This document shows, piece by piece, positions 53,121 through 62,259 of a stretch of 64,000 nt of DNA. The stretch is from Microbacterium sp. Clip185. GTDB lineage: Bacteria > Actinomycetota > Actinomycetes > Actinomycetales > Microbacteriaceae. Position 1 is the stretch's first letter, and every line of letters begins with the position of its first letter. Location: assembly GCF_028743715.1 (NCBI RefSeq), contig NZ_CP117996.1, forward strand, positions 2,542,001 to 2,606,000, read 5' to 3'. Made by a program: the position numbers and the translations under genes. The notes beneath the pieces were generated by a model. The model saw nothing but the letters and a program-made list of their open reading frames with translations. It was not told where the DNA came from and searched no databases.

Positions 53121-53690
53121 ATGGACGATGACCGCGAACCCCGCTGGACGACGATCGGACGTTCCGTCGCCTACGAGGGGCGGGTGAGGCTGGTCGAGCA
53201 CACCGTCCTCCTCCCGGACGGTTCCCGGACTTCGTTCGACGTCGACGAGAGCGTGCCCTTCTCCGTCGCTGTCCTTGTCGTCGACGGAGCAGATGTCCTG
53301 CTCTCTCGCCAGTACCGCTACGCCATCGACCGGTGGATCTACGATCTCCCCGGCGGTGGCGGCCTCGCCGATGAGGACCCCCTCCACGCAGCGCAGCGCG
53401 AGCTCGAGGAAGAGCTCGGCATCGTGCCCGATGATCTCCGGCACCTCCACACGTTCTTCATGAACCCGGGCCGCGCCGCCTGGCCGACGCACCTGTTCAT
53501 CTCCACGGCCGGATTCGCCTGGACACGCCCCGACGCGTCGGACCCCGCCGAGCAGGTGAGGCTGGCGCGGATGCCGCTGGCGGAGCTCGATGCGCTGATC
53601 GCTCAGGGGCTCGTCGTCGACCCGCCGCTGATGGTCGCACGAGCGATCGCCGCGGTGAAGGGCCACCTGCCGCCGCTGCGGCGCGTCTGA
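53121..53690 (+). CDS. Nudix hydrolase, probable ADP-ribose pyrophosphatase
   Basis: A 189-residue enzyme with a perfect Nudix box, GGGLADEDPLHAAQRELEEE followed by LGI (GX5EX7REUXEEXGU), which binds the catalytic magnesium. The upstream part (LLSRQYRYAIDRWIYDLPGG, in parts) is like ADP-ribose or nucleoside-diphosphate-sugar hydrolases. It probably clears ADP-ribose or a related nucleotide. A leaderless-type -10 box precedes it. Confidence 0.9.
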   Translation: MDDDREPRWTTIGRSVAYEGRVRLVEHTVLLPDGSRTSFDVDESVPFSVAVLVVDGADVLLSRQYRYAIDRWIYDLPGGGGLADEDPLHAAQRELEEELGIVPDDLRHLHTFFMNPGRAAWPTHLFISTAGFAWTRPDASDPAEQVRLARMPLAELDALIAQGLVVDPPLMVARAIAAVKGHLPPLRRV

Positions 53691-53727
53691 CAAGAGCTGG
53701 GGCCCGCTGCCACAGACCGCGATCGAT

Positions 53728-53733
53728 TACTGT
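53728..53733 (+). promoter_or_regulatory. -10 box of a leaderless promoter, gene at 53740
   Basis: TACTGT, six bases before the ATG; the identical hexamer and spacing precede the HNH gene at 54452. Confidence 0.5.
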
Positions 53734-53739
53734 GCCGCC

Positions 53740-54222
53740 ATGAGTGACGCCGTTGTTCTGCACGTCGACGAGGACGGATTCTTCTGCCTTGTCGCGCCCG
53801 ATGCGTACCGTGGCTTCGTTGATGAGGATTGGCAGCTTGAGCAGCTCCTGACCCACTTCGTCGGACAGATGCGCGAGGGGACCCTGTTCGTCGCGTATCC
53901 CGGCCCGGATGATGCCGACGAGGTCGTCGCGGTCGCAGACGGTCCCTGTGACGCTCCGACGTTGCGTGAAGCGGCGGGTACCGTCCATGTCGGAGCGGGC
54001 GGACTGTGGCTCACGGACTACACGCAGCTAACGATGGCCGCCCAGTTCGACGACGAAGCGCCGACCGCAGTCGGCGCGATCCGGCTTCCCGTGCAAGAAG
54101 GTTCGCAGCGAGTCATCCTCCGTCACGTCGACGGCAACCCACGCTACCTGCTCGCCATCGGGCCGGTTGCGGACGACGACCGCGAGCCGCTGAACGCAGT
54201 CCCGTGGTTCTGTCTCGATTGA
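53740..54222 (+). CDS. Protein of unknown function
   Basis: A 160-residue acidic soluble protein (VVLHVDEDGFFCLVAPDAYR, in parts, at the start; FCLD at the end). No family is recognised. Several third positions are A or T (for example in the run coding FVDEDWQLEQ), more than in neighbouring genes, which may point to recent acquisition. It lies upstream of the HNH/DUF222 gene, an element type often found in mobile surroundings. A 229-bp gap follows in which I see only the HNH promoter. Confidence 0.65.
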   Translation: MSDAVVLHVDEDGFFCLVAPDAYRGFVDEDWQLEQLLTHFVGQMREGTLFVAYPGPDDADEVVAVADGPCDAPTLREAAGTVHVGAGGLWLTDYTQLTMAAQFDDEAPTAVGAIRLPVQEGSQRVILRHVDGNPRYLLAIGPVADDDREPLNAVPWFCLD

Positions 54223-54439
54223 GCCAGCCGCCGGACGTGTCCTGCGATGGCGGCGTGTGTGCGGCTCGCCCGACAGCGCCCAGTCGACCACCGGCGCCCG
54301 GTCCGCACCATCTGCCACGGCGGCGGGCGAACATCGCTCAGGCCACCAGGCGCAGGTGTCCATCCGCACGACGAGGGCACCTTCCTCCCCTGGCCCCGCT
54401 GCCTCCGCATCTGGGAAGAACGATGTCGGAGGCCCTGCC

Positions 54440-54445
54440 TACTGT
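54440..54445 (+). promoter_or_regulatory. -10 box of a leaderless promoter, HNH gene
   Basis: TACTGT, six bases before the ATG at 54452, the same as upstream of the gene at 53740. Confidence 0.5.
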
Positions 54446-54451
54446 GAAGGT

Positions 54452-55789
54452 ATGTCCAGCGATGCGCGCCTCTTCGAAGAGGACCCCGACGCGGCGTTCG
54501 CGCGCGCTGTCGAGAGGGCGCCGGTGGAGCCCGAGGACGCGGTCGATCGTGTCGTCGAGGTCTCCGCGATGCTGTCCGTCTTCGCCGCCGAGCAGGTCTG
54601 GGCGATCGTCGAGATGCGCGCCGATGCCCACGCCGACGCGAAGCGCGCGGGCCGTCACGATCGCGGCATCGTCGAGCGGTCGCTGCGCCTCGAGCTCGCG
54701 CAGGCGATCGGCGCTACCGAGGCCACCGCCGATCGACTGATCGCCCACGCGGTAGCGCTCGTCGAGCGGTACCCCGACACCCTTACCGCGCTCAGCCGCG
54801 CGCGGATCACCCAGCGGCACGCTGAGGCTCTCGTCGACGCCGTCGACCGCGCCGAGCCATGGCTGCGCGAAGAGCTGGCCCCGCTCGCGCTCGAGCTCGC
54901 GGTGCGTCTGCCCATCGGCGTGTTCCGGCACGCGGTGCGCCGACTCGTCGACGATGCCCGCGCCGCCACGCTGTCCGAGCGGCAGCGCGAGGCTCTCGAC
55001 GCGCGCCGGGTCGCTGTCGACGACGACCGCGACGGAATGGCGTGGCTCACCATGTACCTGCCTGCTGTCGAAGCGCGGGCGATCTTCGACCGCCTCACCC
55101 GCACGGCTGCCGCCCTCATCGCGGCGCAGCCGGCCGCATCCGAAAGCCCGGAGAGCGCGGTCGGAGACGAGGCCGACCCGAGGCGCACGCTCGATCAGGC
55201 ACGCGCCGACGTCGCCGCCGACCTCCTGATCGACGGCGAAGTACCCGAGCATGGCGAGCAGGTCCGCGGCATCCGCGCGACGGTCGCGGTCACCGTGCCC
55301 GCGCTCACCCTCCTCGGCAAGGGCGAAGATCCGGCCGTCGTCGACGGAGTCGGCCCCATCCCCCTCGAGAAGGCCCGCGAACTGTGCGGCTCGGCCGACG
55401 GATGGATGCGGGTGCTCACCCACCCCGAGACCGGACTCGTGCTGTCGGTCGGGCGCACGCAGTACCGCCCGCCCGCGAGCCTGCGACGTCTCGCGCGGTG
55501 GCGCAGCGCCCGATGCAGCGCTCCCGGCTGCATGGTGCCGGCGAATCGGTGCGAGATCGACCACACGATCGCCTGGGAGCACGGCGGCTCGACCGCCGCC
55601 GACAACCTCACCCCGCTCTGCAAGGGCCACCACACCGTCAAGCACCACGGCGGATGGAAGGTGCGGCAGTTCGCGGATGCGTCCACCGAGTGGACGAGTC
55701 CGACGGGGCGCATCTACACCGTCGTGCCCGAACGGCGCACACCCACGTTCGTTCCGGATGCATCGCCGCCGGGCCACCCGCCGTTCTGA
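54452..55789 (+). CDS. HNH endonuclease with DUF222 (13E12-repeat family)
   Basis: A 445-residue protein with an N-terminal DUF222 helical domain (about residues 30-300) and a C-terminal HNH nuclease domain: CSAPGCMVPANRCEIDHTIA (in parts), then LTPLCKGHHTVKHHGGW. The Cys pairs likely bind structural zinc. This family is found in many near-identical copies in actinobacterial genomes (13E12 repeats) and behaves like a mobile or selfish gene, though its DNA target is unknown. The ATG at 54452 follows a leaderless-type -10 box. A palindromic repeat follows the gene. Confidence 0.9.
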   Translation: MSSDARLFEEDPDAAFARAVERAPVEPEDAVDRVVEVSAMLSVFAAEQVWAIVEMRADAHADAKRAGRHDRGIVERSLRLELAQAIGATEATADRLIAHAVALVERYPDTLTALSRARITQRHAEALVDAVDRAEPWLREELAPLALELAVRLPIGVFRHAVRRLVDDARAATLSERQREALDARRVAVDDDRDGMAWLTMYLPAVEARAIFDRLTRTAAALIAAQPAASESPESAVGDEADPRRTLDQARADVAADLLIDGEVPEHGEQVRGIRATVAVTVPALTLLGKGEDPAVVDGVGPIPLEKARELCGSADGWMRVLTHPETGLVLSVGRTQYRPPASLRRLARWRSARCSAPGCMVPANRCEIDHTIAWEHGGSTAADNLTPLCKGHHTVKHHGGWKVRQFADASTEWTSPTGRIYTVVPERRTPTFVPDASPPGHPPF

Positions 55790-55806
55790 CCCACGCTCAT
55801 CCCACT

Positions 55807-55858
55807 CGTTTCACACACCCCGCTCGTTGAGCGAGGAGCGCAGCGACGAGACGAAACG
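55807..55858. repeat. REP-like element after the HNH gene
   Basis: CGTTTC (55807-55812) and GAAACG (55853-55858) bracket CGCTC-GTT-GAGCG and a run resembling a repeat I know as frequent in Microbacteriaceae. Only one copy lies in this window, so repetition rests on memory, not on sequence seen here. Confidence 0.45.
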
Positions 55859-55974
55859 CGCAGCCCTGCGACAGGTGTCGAGGCCTCCTCCACGCGCGTT
55901 GCGCGCCGCGGCTGGCATGCTCGGATCACAAGGCGCGGCCACGGCGGCCGCATCCGTCCCCGGAAGAGGTCCGC

Positions 55975-56907
55975 ATGCTCGAGACGCATCTGCCCTACGA
56001 GGCCTGGCAGCCGACGAAGGAGACCCTGCATCGGTTCGTGCAGGTGGTCGGCAAGCTGCGGCTCGCGCGCAGCGTGCGACGCAATCACTGGTGGAACGTG
56101 CCGTTCCACCTCACCGGCACCGGGATCACGACGCGTCCGATGGGATCCGACCCCACCTTCGCTGTGGACTTCGACTTCATCGATCACCGCCTGAGCGTGG
56201 TCACGAACGAGGGCGCCCGCACGTCGTTCTCGCTGCCGGGACTGTCCGTCGCGGAGTTCCACACCCACCTCGTGGGCGCACTCGAGGGCGCCGGCGTCGA
56301 CGCCGCGCCGATCCTCGAGGCGACGCCGTTCGACCTGCCCGACGCAGCCCGCCCGTTCCGAGACGACACCGAGCACGACGCGTACGATGCCGCATCCGTC
56401 ACGGCGTACTGGCGCCTGCTGTCGGATGCGGGCCTCGTTCTCGAGGAGTTCTGCGGTCGCTTCAGCGGCAAGACGAGTCCGGTGCACCACTTCTGGCACA
56501 CGTTCGACATCGCCGCGACGCGCTTCTCCGACACGGTCGTGCCGCACACCGACCAGGCCGACAGCGTCACACGCGAGGCCTACTCGCGAGAGGTCGTCTC
56601 GTCCGGATTCTGGTTCGGCGACGCGAGCGTGCCGGAACCGGCGTTCTACTCGTATACCTCGCCGGAGCCGGCAGGCATCGCGCAGCGCCCGCTTCCGGAG
56701 GGAGCGCAGTGGCTGGATCGCGGAGCCTCCCACCTCGCCGTCTATCCGCTCGCTCGCGCCCAGACGACGGGTGACCCGCGAAAGGCGGCGCTCGACTTCT
56801 TCGAGGCCGCCTATCTCGCCGGTGCCGAGCTGGCCGGATGGGACATCGCACGCTACCTCTGCGTCGACGGGGTCACGGACCCGTTGCTTTCCCCAGCCCG
56901 AGACTGA
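55975..56907 (+). CDS. DUF5996-family protein
   Basis: A 310-residue protein matching the DUF5996 layout: LPYEAWQPTKETLHRFVQVV near the start, NHWWNVPFHLTGTGITTR (in parts) and FWHTFDIAATRFSD, with GFWFGDASVPEPAFYSYTSP (in parts). No function is known; the His/Trp-rich conserved patches could form an active site. A weak GGAAGAGG lies upstream of the ATG. The 185 bases before it hold the REP-like element. Confidence 0.8.
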   Translation: MLETHLPYEAWQPTKETLHRFVQVVGKLRLARSVRRNHWWNVPFHLTGTGITTRPMGSDPTFAVDFDFIDHRLSVVTNEGARTSFSLPGLSVAEFHTHLVGALEGAGVDAAPILEATPFDLPDAARPFRDDTEHDAYDAASVTAYWRLLSDAGLVLEEFCGRFSGKTSPVHHFWHTFDIAATRFSDTVVPHTDQADSVTREAYSREVVSSGFWFGDASVPEPAFYSYTSPEPAGIAQRPLPEGAQWLDRGASHLAVYPLARAQTTGDPRKAALDFFEAAYLAGAELAGWDIARYLCVDGVTDPLLSPARD

Positions 56908-56975
56908 GAGCGCGGCACCGCTCCCGCAGCGGATGCGGCAGGATGGTGCTGCGCGCGAGGGATGGGGGCCCCGAG

Positions 56976-58325
56976 ATGACGACGCACGACGACCCGACCG
57001 ATCAACTGGTCTCGTTCGCCGACCTGCTGAACGACGGCGAGGACGACCCACCGCCGGTCGATCGTCGTGTGCGCCGCCGACGCCGCTGGATCGTGGCGAT
57101 CGTCCTGTTGGTTCTCGTCGTGCTCCCTCTCGCGGCGGGCGGCGGCTATACGGTCTGGGCGTTGAATGCCCCGCTGCCCGAGCCGGTGATGACCGCGGAG
57201 AAGCCGTCGGTGTCGACACCCGGCGCGGCCGGCATCGCGATGCCCACGGAGGGGGCGGCGGCGCTGAGCGTGTCGGGCGGCGGTGCCTATCTCGGCGCGG
57301 GAGCCAGCGGCATCTGGACCTCGAGCGGCGGCGACGACGCGCGCCCGCTGGCCAGCATCAGCAAGCTCATCACCGCCCTCGTCGTGCTCGACGCATCGCC
57401 GCTCAGCGGCCCCGACGACCCCGGGCCGACGATCACGTTCTCGAGGGCCGACCACGACCTGTACGACGAGTACTACGTGCAGGGCGCGACGATCCTCGCC
57501 ATGCCGACCGGCAGCTCGATGTCGCTGCGCGATGCGCTGACCGCGATGCTGCTCCCCTCGGCCAGCAACTACGCCGACGCTGTCTCCACCTGGGCGTTCG
57601 GCTCACGCAGCGGGTTCCTCTCGGCCGCACGCAGCTGGCTCGACGCGCACGGGATGACCGGCACGACGATCGTGGAGCCCACGGGGATCAGCGCACGCAA
57701 CACCGGCACGCCCACCGACCTCATCACACTCGGCAAGCTGGCCGCATCCGAGCCGACCATCGCTGCGATCGCCGCGATGCCCTCCGCGTCGCTGGGAGAT
57801 CTCGGCACCGTGACCAACACGAACAACCTCTTGGGCATCGACGGGATCACCGGTCTCAAAACGGGGAACCTGGGGCCCGACAACTACAACCTGCTGTACA
57901 CCTCGACGCTGGATGTGGGGATCGGCGAGCCTCTGGACGTCACCGGCGTGGTGCTCGGGGTCTACTCCCGCGACACCGTGGACAGCGTCGTGCGCGCACA
58001 GCTGCAGAGCATCCGCGACGGCTTCCATACGGTGCAGCTCGCCGAGGAGGGACAGCAGATCGGCACCCTCTCGACGATCTGGGGTTCCCGAGCGGCCCTC
58101 GTCGTCGCCTCGGCACCCGGCATCCTGACGTGGTCGGACACCGCCATCTCGGTCTCCATGGACGTCGCGGCACCCCAGACGTACACCGACGGCGAGGTCG
58201 TCGGCACGATCACGTGGACGGCCGGGCCGAACACGACGACGGCCGACGTCGTGGTCTCGGGCGACATCGAACCGCCGACCGAGTGGTGGCGGCTCACCCA
58301 CCCAGGACAGCTCGACGGCGGCTAA
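56976..58325 (+). CDS. D-alanyl-D-alanine carboxypeptidase-like membrane protein
   Basis: A 449-residue penicillin-binding-protein homologue: a cytoplasmic basic segment, one membrane span (about 37-60) and an extracellular serine peptidase domain with SISK (Ser127 to Lys130) and KTG (Lys295). The middle SxN motif reads PSASNYAD, so the Asn of the usual SAN may be shifted or replaced by Ser197. It would trim peptidoglycan side chains, if active. An ATG 33 bases earlier (56943) is an alternative start. The TAA stop overlaps that of the next gene on the other strand. Confidence 0.8.
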   Translation: MTTHDDPTDQLVSFADLLNDGEDDPPPVDRRVRRRRRWIVAIVLLVLVVLPLAAGGGYTVWALNAPLPEPVMTAEKPSVSTPGAAGIAMPTEGAAALSVSGGGAYLGAGASGIWTSSGGDDARPLASISKLITALVVLDASPLSGPDDPGPTITFSRADHDLYDEYYVQGATILAMPTGSSMSLRDALTAMLLPSASNYADAVSTWAFGSRSGFLSAARSWLDAHGMTGTTIVEPTGISARNTGTPTDLITLGKLAASEPTIAAIAAMPSASLGDLGTVTNTNNLLGIDGITGLKTGNLGPDNYNLLYTSTLDVGIGEPLDVTGVVLGVYSRDTVDSVVRAQLQSIRDGFHTVQLAEEGQQIGTLSTIWGSRAALVVASAPGILTWSDTAISVSMDVAAPQTYTDGEVVGTITWTAGPNTTTADVVVSGDIEPPTEWWRLTHPGQLDGG

Positions 58326-59485
58326 GCCACGATCTCGCGGAGCGCGTCCACGATCCGGGTCGCACGGTCATCGTCGACGGCCTCCATCCAGTTCGTGACG
58401 AACGAGAAGCCGACCCTGCTGTCGAGATCGGCGAAGGCGACCTGCCCGCCCGCGCCGTCGTGCCCGAAGCTCGACGGTCCGAGATACCGCCGCGCCTCGG
58501 AGTCGAGCTGGAACCCCGCGCCCCACCGCGGCCACGGTGGCGGCGCGTCGAAGAACGGCGCCCCCGCCGTGCGCTCGCGCGTGGCGGCGACGACGGTCTG
58601 GTCGTCGAGAAGTCGCACCCCATCGGTCTCGGCCACAGTTGCCGACCACAACGCGGCGACGGCGCGCGCCGTCGCGACGACGCCGGCGCCCGGGATGACA
58701 GCGGACTGCACGGCCGGCATGTTGAAGCCCTCCGCCTCGCCGACGAGAGTGGGCGGCAACGCACCGCCGAGGGTCATGGCGCGGTCGCCCCAGTCGACGA
58801 CTCCGGGCGAGCGCTGAGCCGCCTGCTGAGCCACCAACCCCTGGAGCGTAGGACCGACGAACAGGTGCGCGGCCGAGCCGGCGCGCTCAGGCGGCAGACC
58901 GAGCCACGCATCCGCGCCCAGCAGCTCGGCCATCTCACGGAACACGACGGCAGCGGGACGACCGCTCGCGCGGTGCACGATCTCGCCCGAGATCCAGCCG
59001 TGGGTCAACGCGTGATACGCCCACGCCTCCCCCGGCTTCCACAGCGGCTCCTGGGCCGCGAGCAGCGCGGCGACGCGGTCGAAGTCGAGCAGATCCTCGG
59101 TCGTGAGGTCGACGCTGAGCGCCGGCACCCCCGCACGGTGGGCCAGCGCGTCACCGACCGTCACCGCATCCGTGCCGTGCTGGCCGAATTCCGGCCACAG
59201 CGCGGCGAGCGGACTGTCGAGGTCGACGCGTCCGGATGCGACGAGCCGCGCGACGAGGATCGACATCAACCCCTTCGAACAGGAGAAGACCACCGACGGG
59301 GTGTCGCGTTCCCACGGGCGGTCGATGCGTGCATCCGCGGAACCGGCCCAGAGGTCGACGACGCTGCGACCATCGACGCGGATCGCCAGAGCTCCGCCCA
59401 TCCGCCCAAGCCCGTCGAACGCCGCCGCGAAGGCGTCGCCGATCGCTTCGAAGCCCGGGGCGATGTGCCCGTTGATCCCGATCAT
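58322..59485 (-). CDS. Serine hydrolase, class C beta-lactamase/EstB family
   Basis: A 387-residue cytosolic enzyme of the beta-lactamase-related esterase family. The nucleophile motif is SCSK (Ser68, Lys71), and YHALTHGW supplies the Tyr of the YxN-like motif; GHDGAGGQVAF near the C-terminus corresponds to the third box. Members are esterases or peptidases rather than lactamases. It is the last gene of the second sugar operon (ATGA overlap with the GH32-like gene), so deacylation of an imported sugar ester is one possibility. Confidence 0.82.
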   Translation of the reverse strand: MIGINGHIAPGFEAIGDAFAAAFDGLGRMGGALAIRVDGRSVVDLWAGSADARIDRPWERDTPSVVFSCSKGLMSILVARLVASGRVDLDSPLAALWPEFGQHGTDAVTVGDALAHRAGVPALSVDLTTEDLLDFDRVAALLAAQEPLWKPGEAWAYHALTHGWISGEIVHRASGRPAAVVFREMAELLGADAWLGLPPERAGSAAHLFVGPTLQGLVAQQAAQRSPGVVDWGDRAMTLGGALPPTLVGEAEGFNMPAVQSAVIPGAGVVATARAVAALWSATVAETDGVRLLDDQTVVAATRERTAGAPFFDAPPPWPRWGAGFQLDSEARRYLGPSSFGHDGAGGQVAFADLDSRVGFSFVTNWMEAVDDDRATRIVDALREIVA

Positions 59486-60438
59486 GCTGCGATCTCCTCC
59501 ACGATGAGCCGGTCGTTCTCCCAGCGCACCGGCAGCGGATCCGACAGAGCGCCCACGAAGGCGCCGTCCGTGCCGATGTTCTCGAACGCGAGCATCACGT
59601 CGCGCCCCGCCGCATCCTGCGTGATGCGACCGCTGTAGAGCTTCTCGCTCGCGACGAGCACGGCCCGGTCCACCGGGTAGGGCCCGAGCGGATCCTCGAG
59701 GGCCACCGCCCAGATCCCGCCGCGCGCGGCGGTGCGCGCGCCTGCCAGATGCGCGGAATCGCAGGAGAAGATGAGCGCCCATCGGCCGTCGATCTGCACC
59801 AACTGCGGGACCTCGAGGTGCGCGAAGCCCGCACCGGGAACGCTGAGCGGCGGACGCACCTCCCAGCGCGACAGGTCGGCGGAACGGGCATGACCGATCA
59901 CGCCGGCGTCGCGGTGACCGTCGCCCAGGGCGCGCGCGGTGACGAGCATGTGCCACCCGTCCCCGGCGGGGTCGGCGAAGACCCACGGGTCGCGCCACGC
60001 CTGTTCGTGCCAGGTGCCGTCGCCGAGCGTCTCGTACCACCGCGGGTCCGCGGCGACGACGACGGAGGCATCCTTCGTCCACGCGCCCGGCTCCGATGCG
60101 GAGGCGGCCAGCACGGTCTCCACGTTCGTGTGCGCCGCGGGGTCGAGGAACCGCGAGCCCGTGTAGAACATCCGCCACGTCTGCGCGTCGCGGACGACGC
60201 TGCCCGTCCAGGTGGCCGTCGCATCCGGCGCGTCCCCGCCGGACGGTCGCAGCACCGTGTCGTGGACGGTCCAGGTGCGCAGATCGGTCGAGGTGGCGTG
60301 ACCGACCGTCGCATTGCGATGGCGCAGATCGGGGTCTCCGAGCGAGGTCGGCGCCTGCAGGAAGTACATGTGGTGGGTGTCGCCGTCGCGGGCGAACCAG
60401 AAGTCCCAGACCCAGTGGTCAGGCAGCGTGAACGTCAC
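59482..60438 (-). CDS. GH32-like beta-fructosidase-type glycoside hydrolase
   Basis: A 318-residue five-bladed-propeller hydrolase without signal peptide. HWVWDFWFARDGDTHHMYFL (in parts) has the N-terminal Asp region, QAWRDPWVFADP is the RDP motif and FAHLEVPQLVQIDG corresponds to the EC(V)P region holding the acid/base Glu. It is short because it lacks the beta-sandwich domain of most GH32 enzymes. It likely releases fructose, or a related sugar, from an imported oligosaccharide. Family assignment is by motif; GH43/GH68 relatives cannot be excluded. Confidence 0.7.
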   Translation of the reverse strand: MTFTLPDHWVWDFWFARDGDTHHMYFLQAPTSLGDPDLRHRNATVGHATSTDLRTWTVHDTVLRPSGGDAPDATATWTGSVVRDAQTWRMFYTGSRFLDPAAHTNVETVLAASASEPGAWTKDASVVVAADPRWYETLGDGTWHEQAWRDPWVFADPAGDGWHMLVTARALGDGHRDAGVIGHARSADLSRWEVRPPLSVPGAGFAHLEVPQLVQIDGRWALIFSCDSAHLAGARTAARGGIWAVALEDPLGPYPVDRAVLVASEKLYSGRITQDAAGRDVMLAFENIGTDGAFVGALSDPLPVRWENDRLIVEEIAA

Positions 60439-60469
60439 AGAGTTCTCCTCGTGAATGGGGAAGGGCCGC

Positions 60470-61294
60470 TCAGCCCTTGACGGCGCCTTGCACCAGCGCG
60501 CGGATGAACTGCCGCTGGAAGATGAGGAAGAGCACGACCGCGGGCGTGATGATGATCAGCGCACCCGCGTTCAGCAGCGGGATGCTGAGCGAGTACTGCC
60601 CCTGGAAGAAGGTCAGCGCACCGGCGACCGTCCGCTGCAGCGGGTCGGCGATGAGCACGACCGGCAGCAGGAACTGGTTCCACGTCCAGATGAACAACAG
60701 GATCGCCAGAGCGGAGAGCGCGGGCATCGCGAGCGGGAGCTGGATGCTGCGGAACTCGCGCCAGAGCGACGCTCCGTCCACCCGGGCCGCCTCGGAGAGC
60801 TCCCTGGGCACGTTGATGAAGTGGGCCCGCATCCAGAACACGCCGAACGGCATGTACAGCCCGATGAGCGGGAAGATCACCGCCCACGGGGTGTTCACGG
60901 TGCCGAGCGACTGCGCCTGGTAATAGAGCGGGATGATGAGGGCCTCGAACGGGATCGTCAGGCCCAGGATGAAGAACACCAGCACTGCGCGACCGAAACG
61001 CACCTGGAGCGATCCGAGCGCGAACCCGGCGAGGGTGGCGGCGATGAGGCTCGCCGGCACGACTCCGAGCACGATGAGCATGCTGGAGCCCATCAGCTGC
61101 CAGACGTGGCCGGTCTCGAACGCCGTGGCGAAGTTGCCCCACTGCGGGTCGGTCGGCCAGGTGAGGCCGGTCGGGTTGCGATCGGCGGGCTGCAGGGCGG
61201 CCGAGAACATGCTGACCAGCGGCAGCACGGTGACGATCACCGCCACGCTGAGAAGGAGGTAGCCGAGCACTCGCTCGGTGCGGCTGGCGATCAC
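60470..61294 (-). CDS. Sugar ABC transporter permease, MalG type
   Basis: A 274-residue permease with six segments and the EAA loop EAARVDGASLWREF. The GTG at 61294 overlaps the MalF-type stop. It partners with the protein encoded upstream; no ATPase gene is in the operon, so a shared one is expected. Confidence 0.9.
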   Translation of the reverse strand: MIASRTERVLGYLLLSVAVIVTVLPLVSMFSAALQPADRNPTGLTWPTDPQWGNFATAFETGHVWQLMGSSMLIVLGVVPASLIAATLAGFALGSLQVRFGRAVLVFFILGLTIPFEALIIPLYYQAQSLGTVNTPWAVIFPLIGLYMPFGVFWMRAHFINVPRELSEAARVDGASLWREFRSIQLPLAMPALSALAILLFIWTWNQFLLPVVLIADPLQRTVAGALTFFQGQYSLSIPLLNAGALIIITPAVVLFLIFQRQFIRALVQGAVKG

Positions 61295-62259
61295 GAGTCG
61301 CTCGCTCTCGAGAGTCGTTGGATGGGCAGGACGACGACGAGCACCAGCACCATCAGCACGATGCCGAAGGCGGATGCGAGGCCGACGTCGCTCTGGGTGA
61401 ACCCGATGCGGAAGATGGACAGGCCGGGAACGAGGGTGGCCCGGCCCGGCCCGCCCTGCGTCGAGGTGTAGATGATGTCGAAGCTGGACAGCGCGGCGAT
61501 GACGGTGACCGTCACGAGCACGGCGATCTCCTGGCGCAGCCCGGGGAGGGTGATCGTGAAGAACTCGCGCCACCACCCGGCGCCGTCGAGCCGGACCGCC
61601 TCGTAGAGCGAGACGTCGATCTTGCCGAGGCCGGTGAGCAGCAGCACCGTGCACAGCCCCGTCAGCACCCACGACCCGATCAGACCGACCGCCGGAAGAG
61701 CAGTGCCGTAGTCGGCGAGCCAGGGGCGGGTGATCCAGCCGAGTCCCAGCCATCCCAGGATCTGGTTGACCGCACCGGTCTGCGCGTACATCCACGACCA
61801 GGCGATACCGGCCGCCGCGAGCGGGATGATCTGCGGCAGGAAGAGCACCGTCTGCGCCGACGCAGCGAACGCTTTCGAGCGAAGCCCGCGGATCAGGGTT
61901 GCAAGCACGAGACCCGCCCCCACGGGGATGATCGTGAAGAACGCGATCAGCACGAAGGCGTTGCGGATGGCGCCGAGCAGGTCGGGATCGGTGAAGACGG
62001 TGAAGTAGTTGTCCACCCCCACCCAGCGGGCGACGCCGATGCCGTTCCAGTCGTAGAACGAATACTGCACCCCCTGGATGAGGGGCCAGACGACGAACGA
62101 CACGTAGGCCGCGAGAGCCGGCACGAGCAGGAGCCAACCGGCGAGCGTCCCGCGCCGGGCGGCCGCCTTGGCAGCGGCCCGGCGCGGGGGTGCGGTCGTC
62201 GCCGCGGCGGTGCCGTCGGGTCGGGGTGCCGCCACAGCGGCGACCGCACGGTCGGTCAT
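61291..62259 (-). CDS. Sugar ABC transporter permease, MalF type
   Basis: A 322-residue permease: a basic Ala-rich N-terminus, six membrane segments and the loop EAVRLDGAGWWREF. Its ATG overlaps the stop of the binding-protein gene (ATGA), and its stop overlaps the next start, so all three transporter parts are translationally coupled. Confidence 0.9.
   Translation of the reverse strand: MTDRAVAAVAAPRPDGTAAATTAPPRRAAAKAAARRGTLAGWLLLVPALAAYVSFVVWPLIQGVQYSFYDWNGIGVARWVGVDNYFTVFTDPDLLGAIRNAFVLIAFFTIIPVGAGLVLATLIRGLRSKAFAASAQTVLFLPQIIPLAAAGIAWSWMYAQTGAVNQILGWLGLGWITRPWLADYGTALPAVGLIGSWVLTGLCTVLLLTGLGKIDVSLYEAVRLDGAGWWREFFTITLPGLRQEIAVLVTVTVIAALSSFDIIYTSTQGGPGRATLVPGLSIFRIGFTQSDVGLASAFGIVLMVLVLVVVLPIQRLSRASDS

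Noticed and set aside
54223..54451. Short frames in the gap before the HNH gene (both strands)
   Set aside because: Composition is Arg/Pro/Ala-rich with no start signal or recognisable protein; only the HNH promoter is supported.
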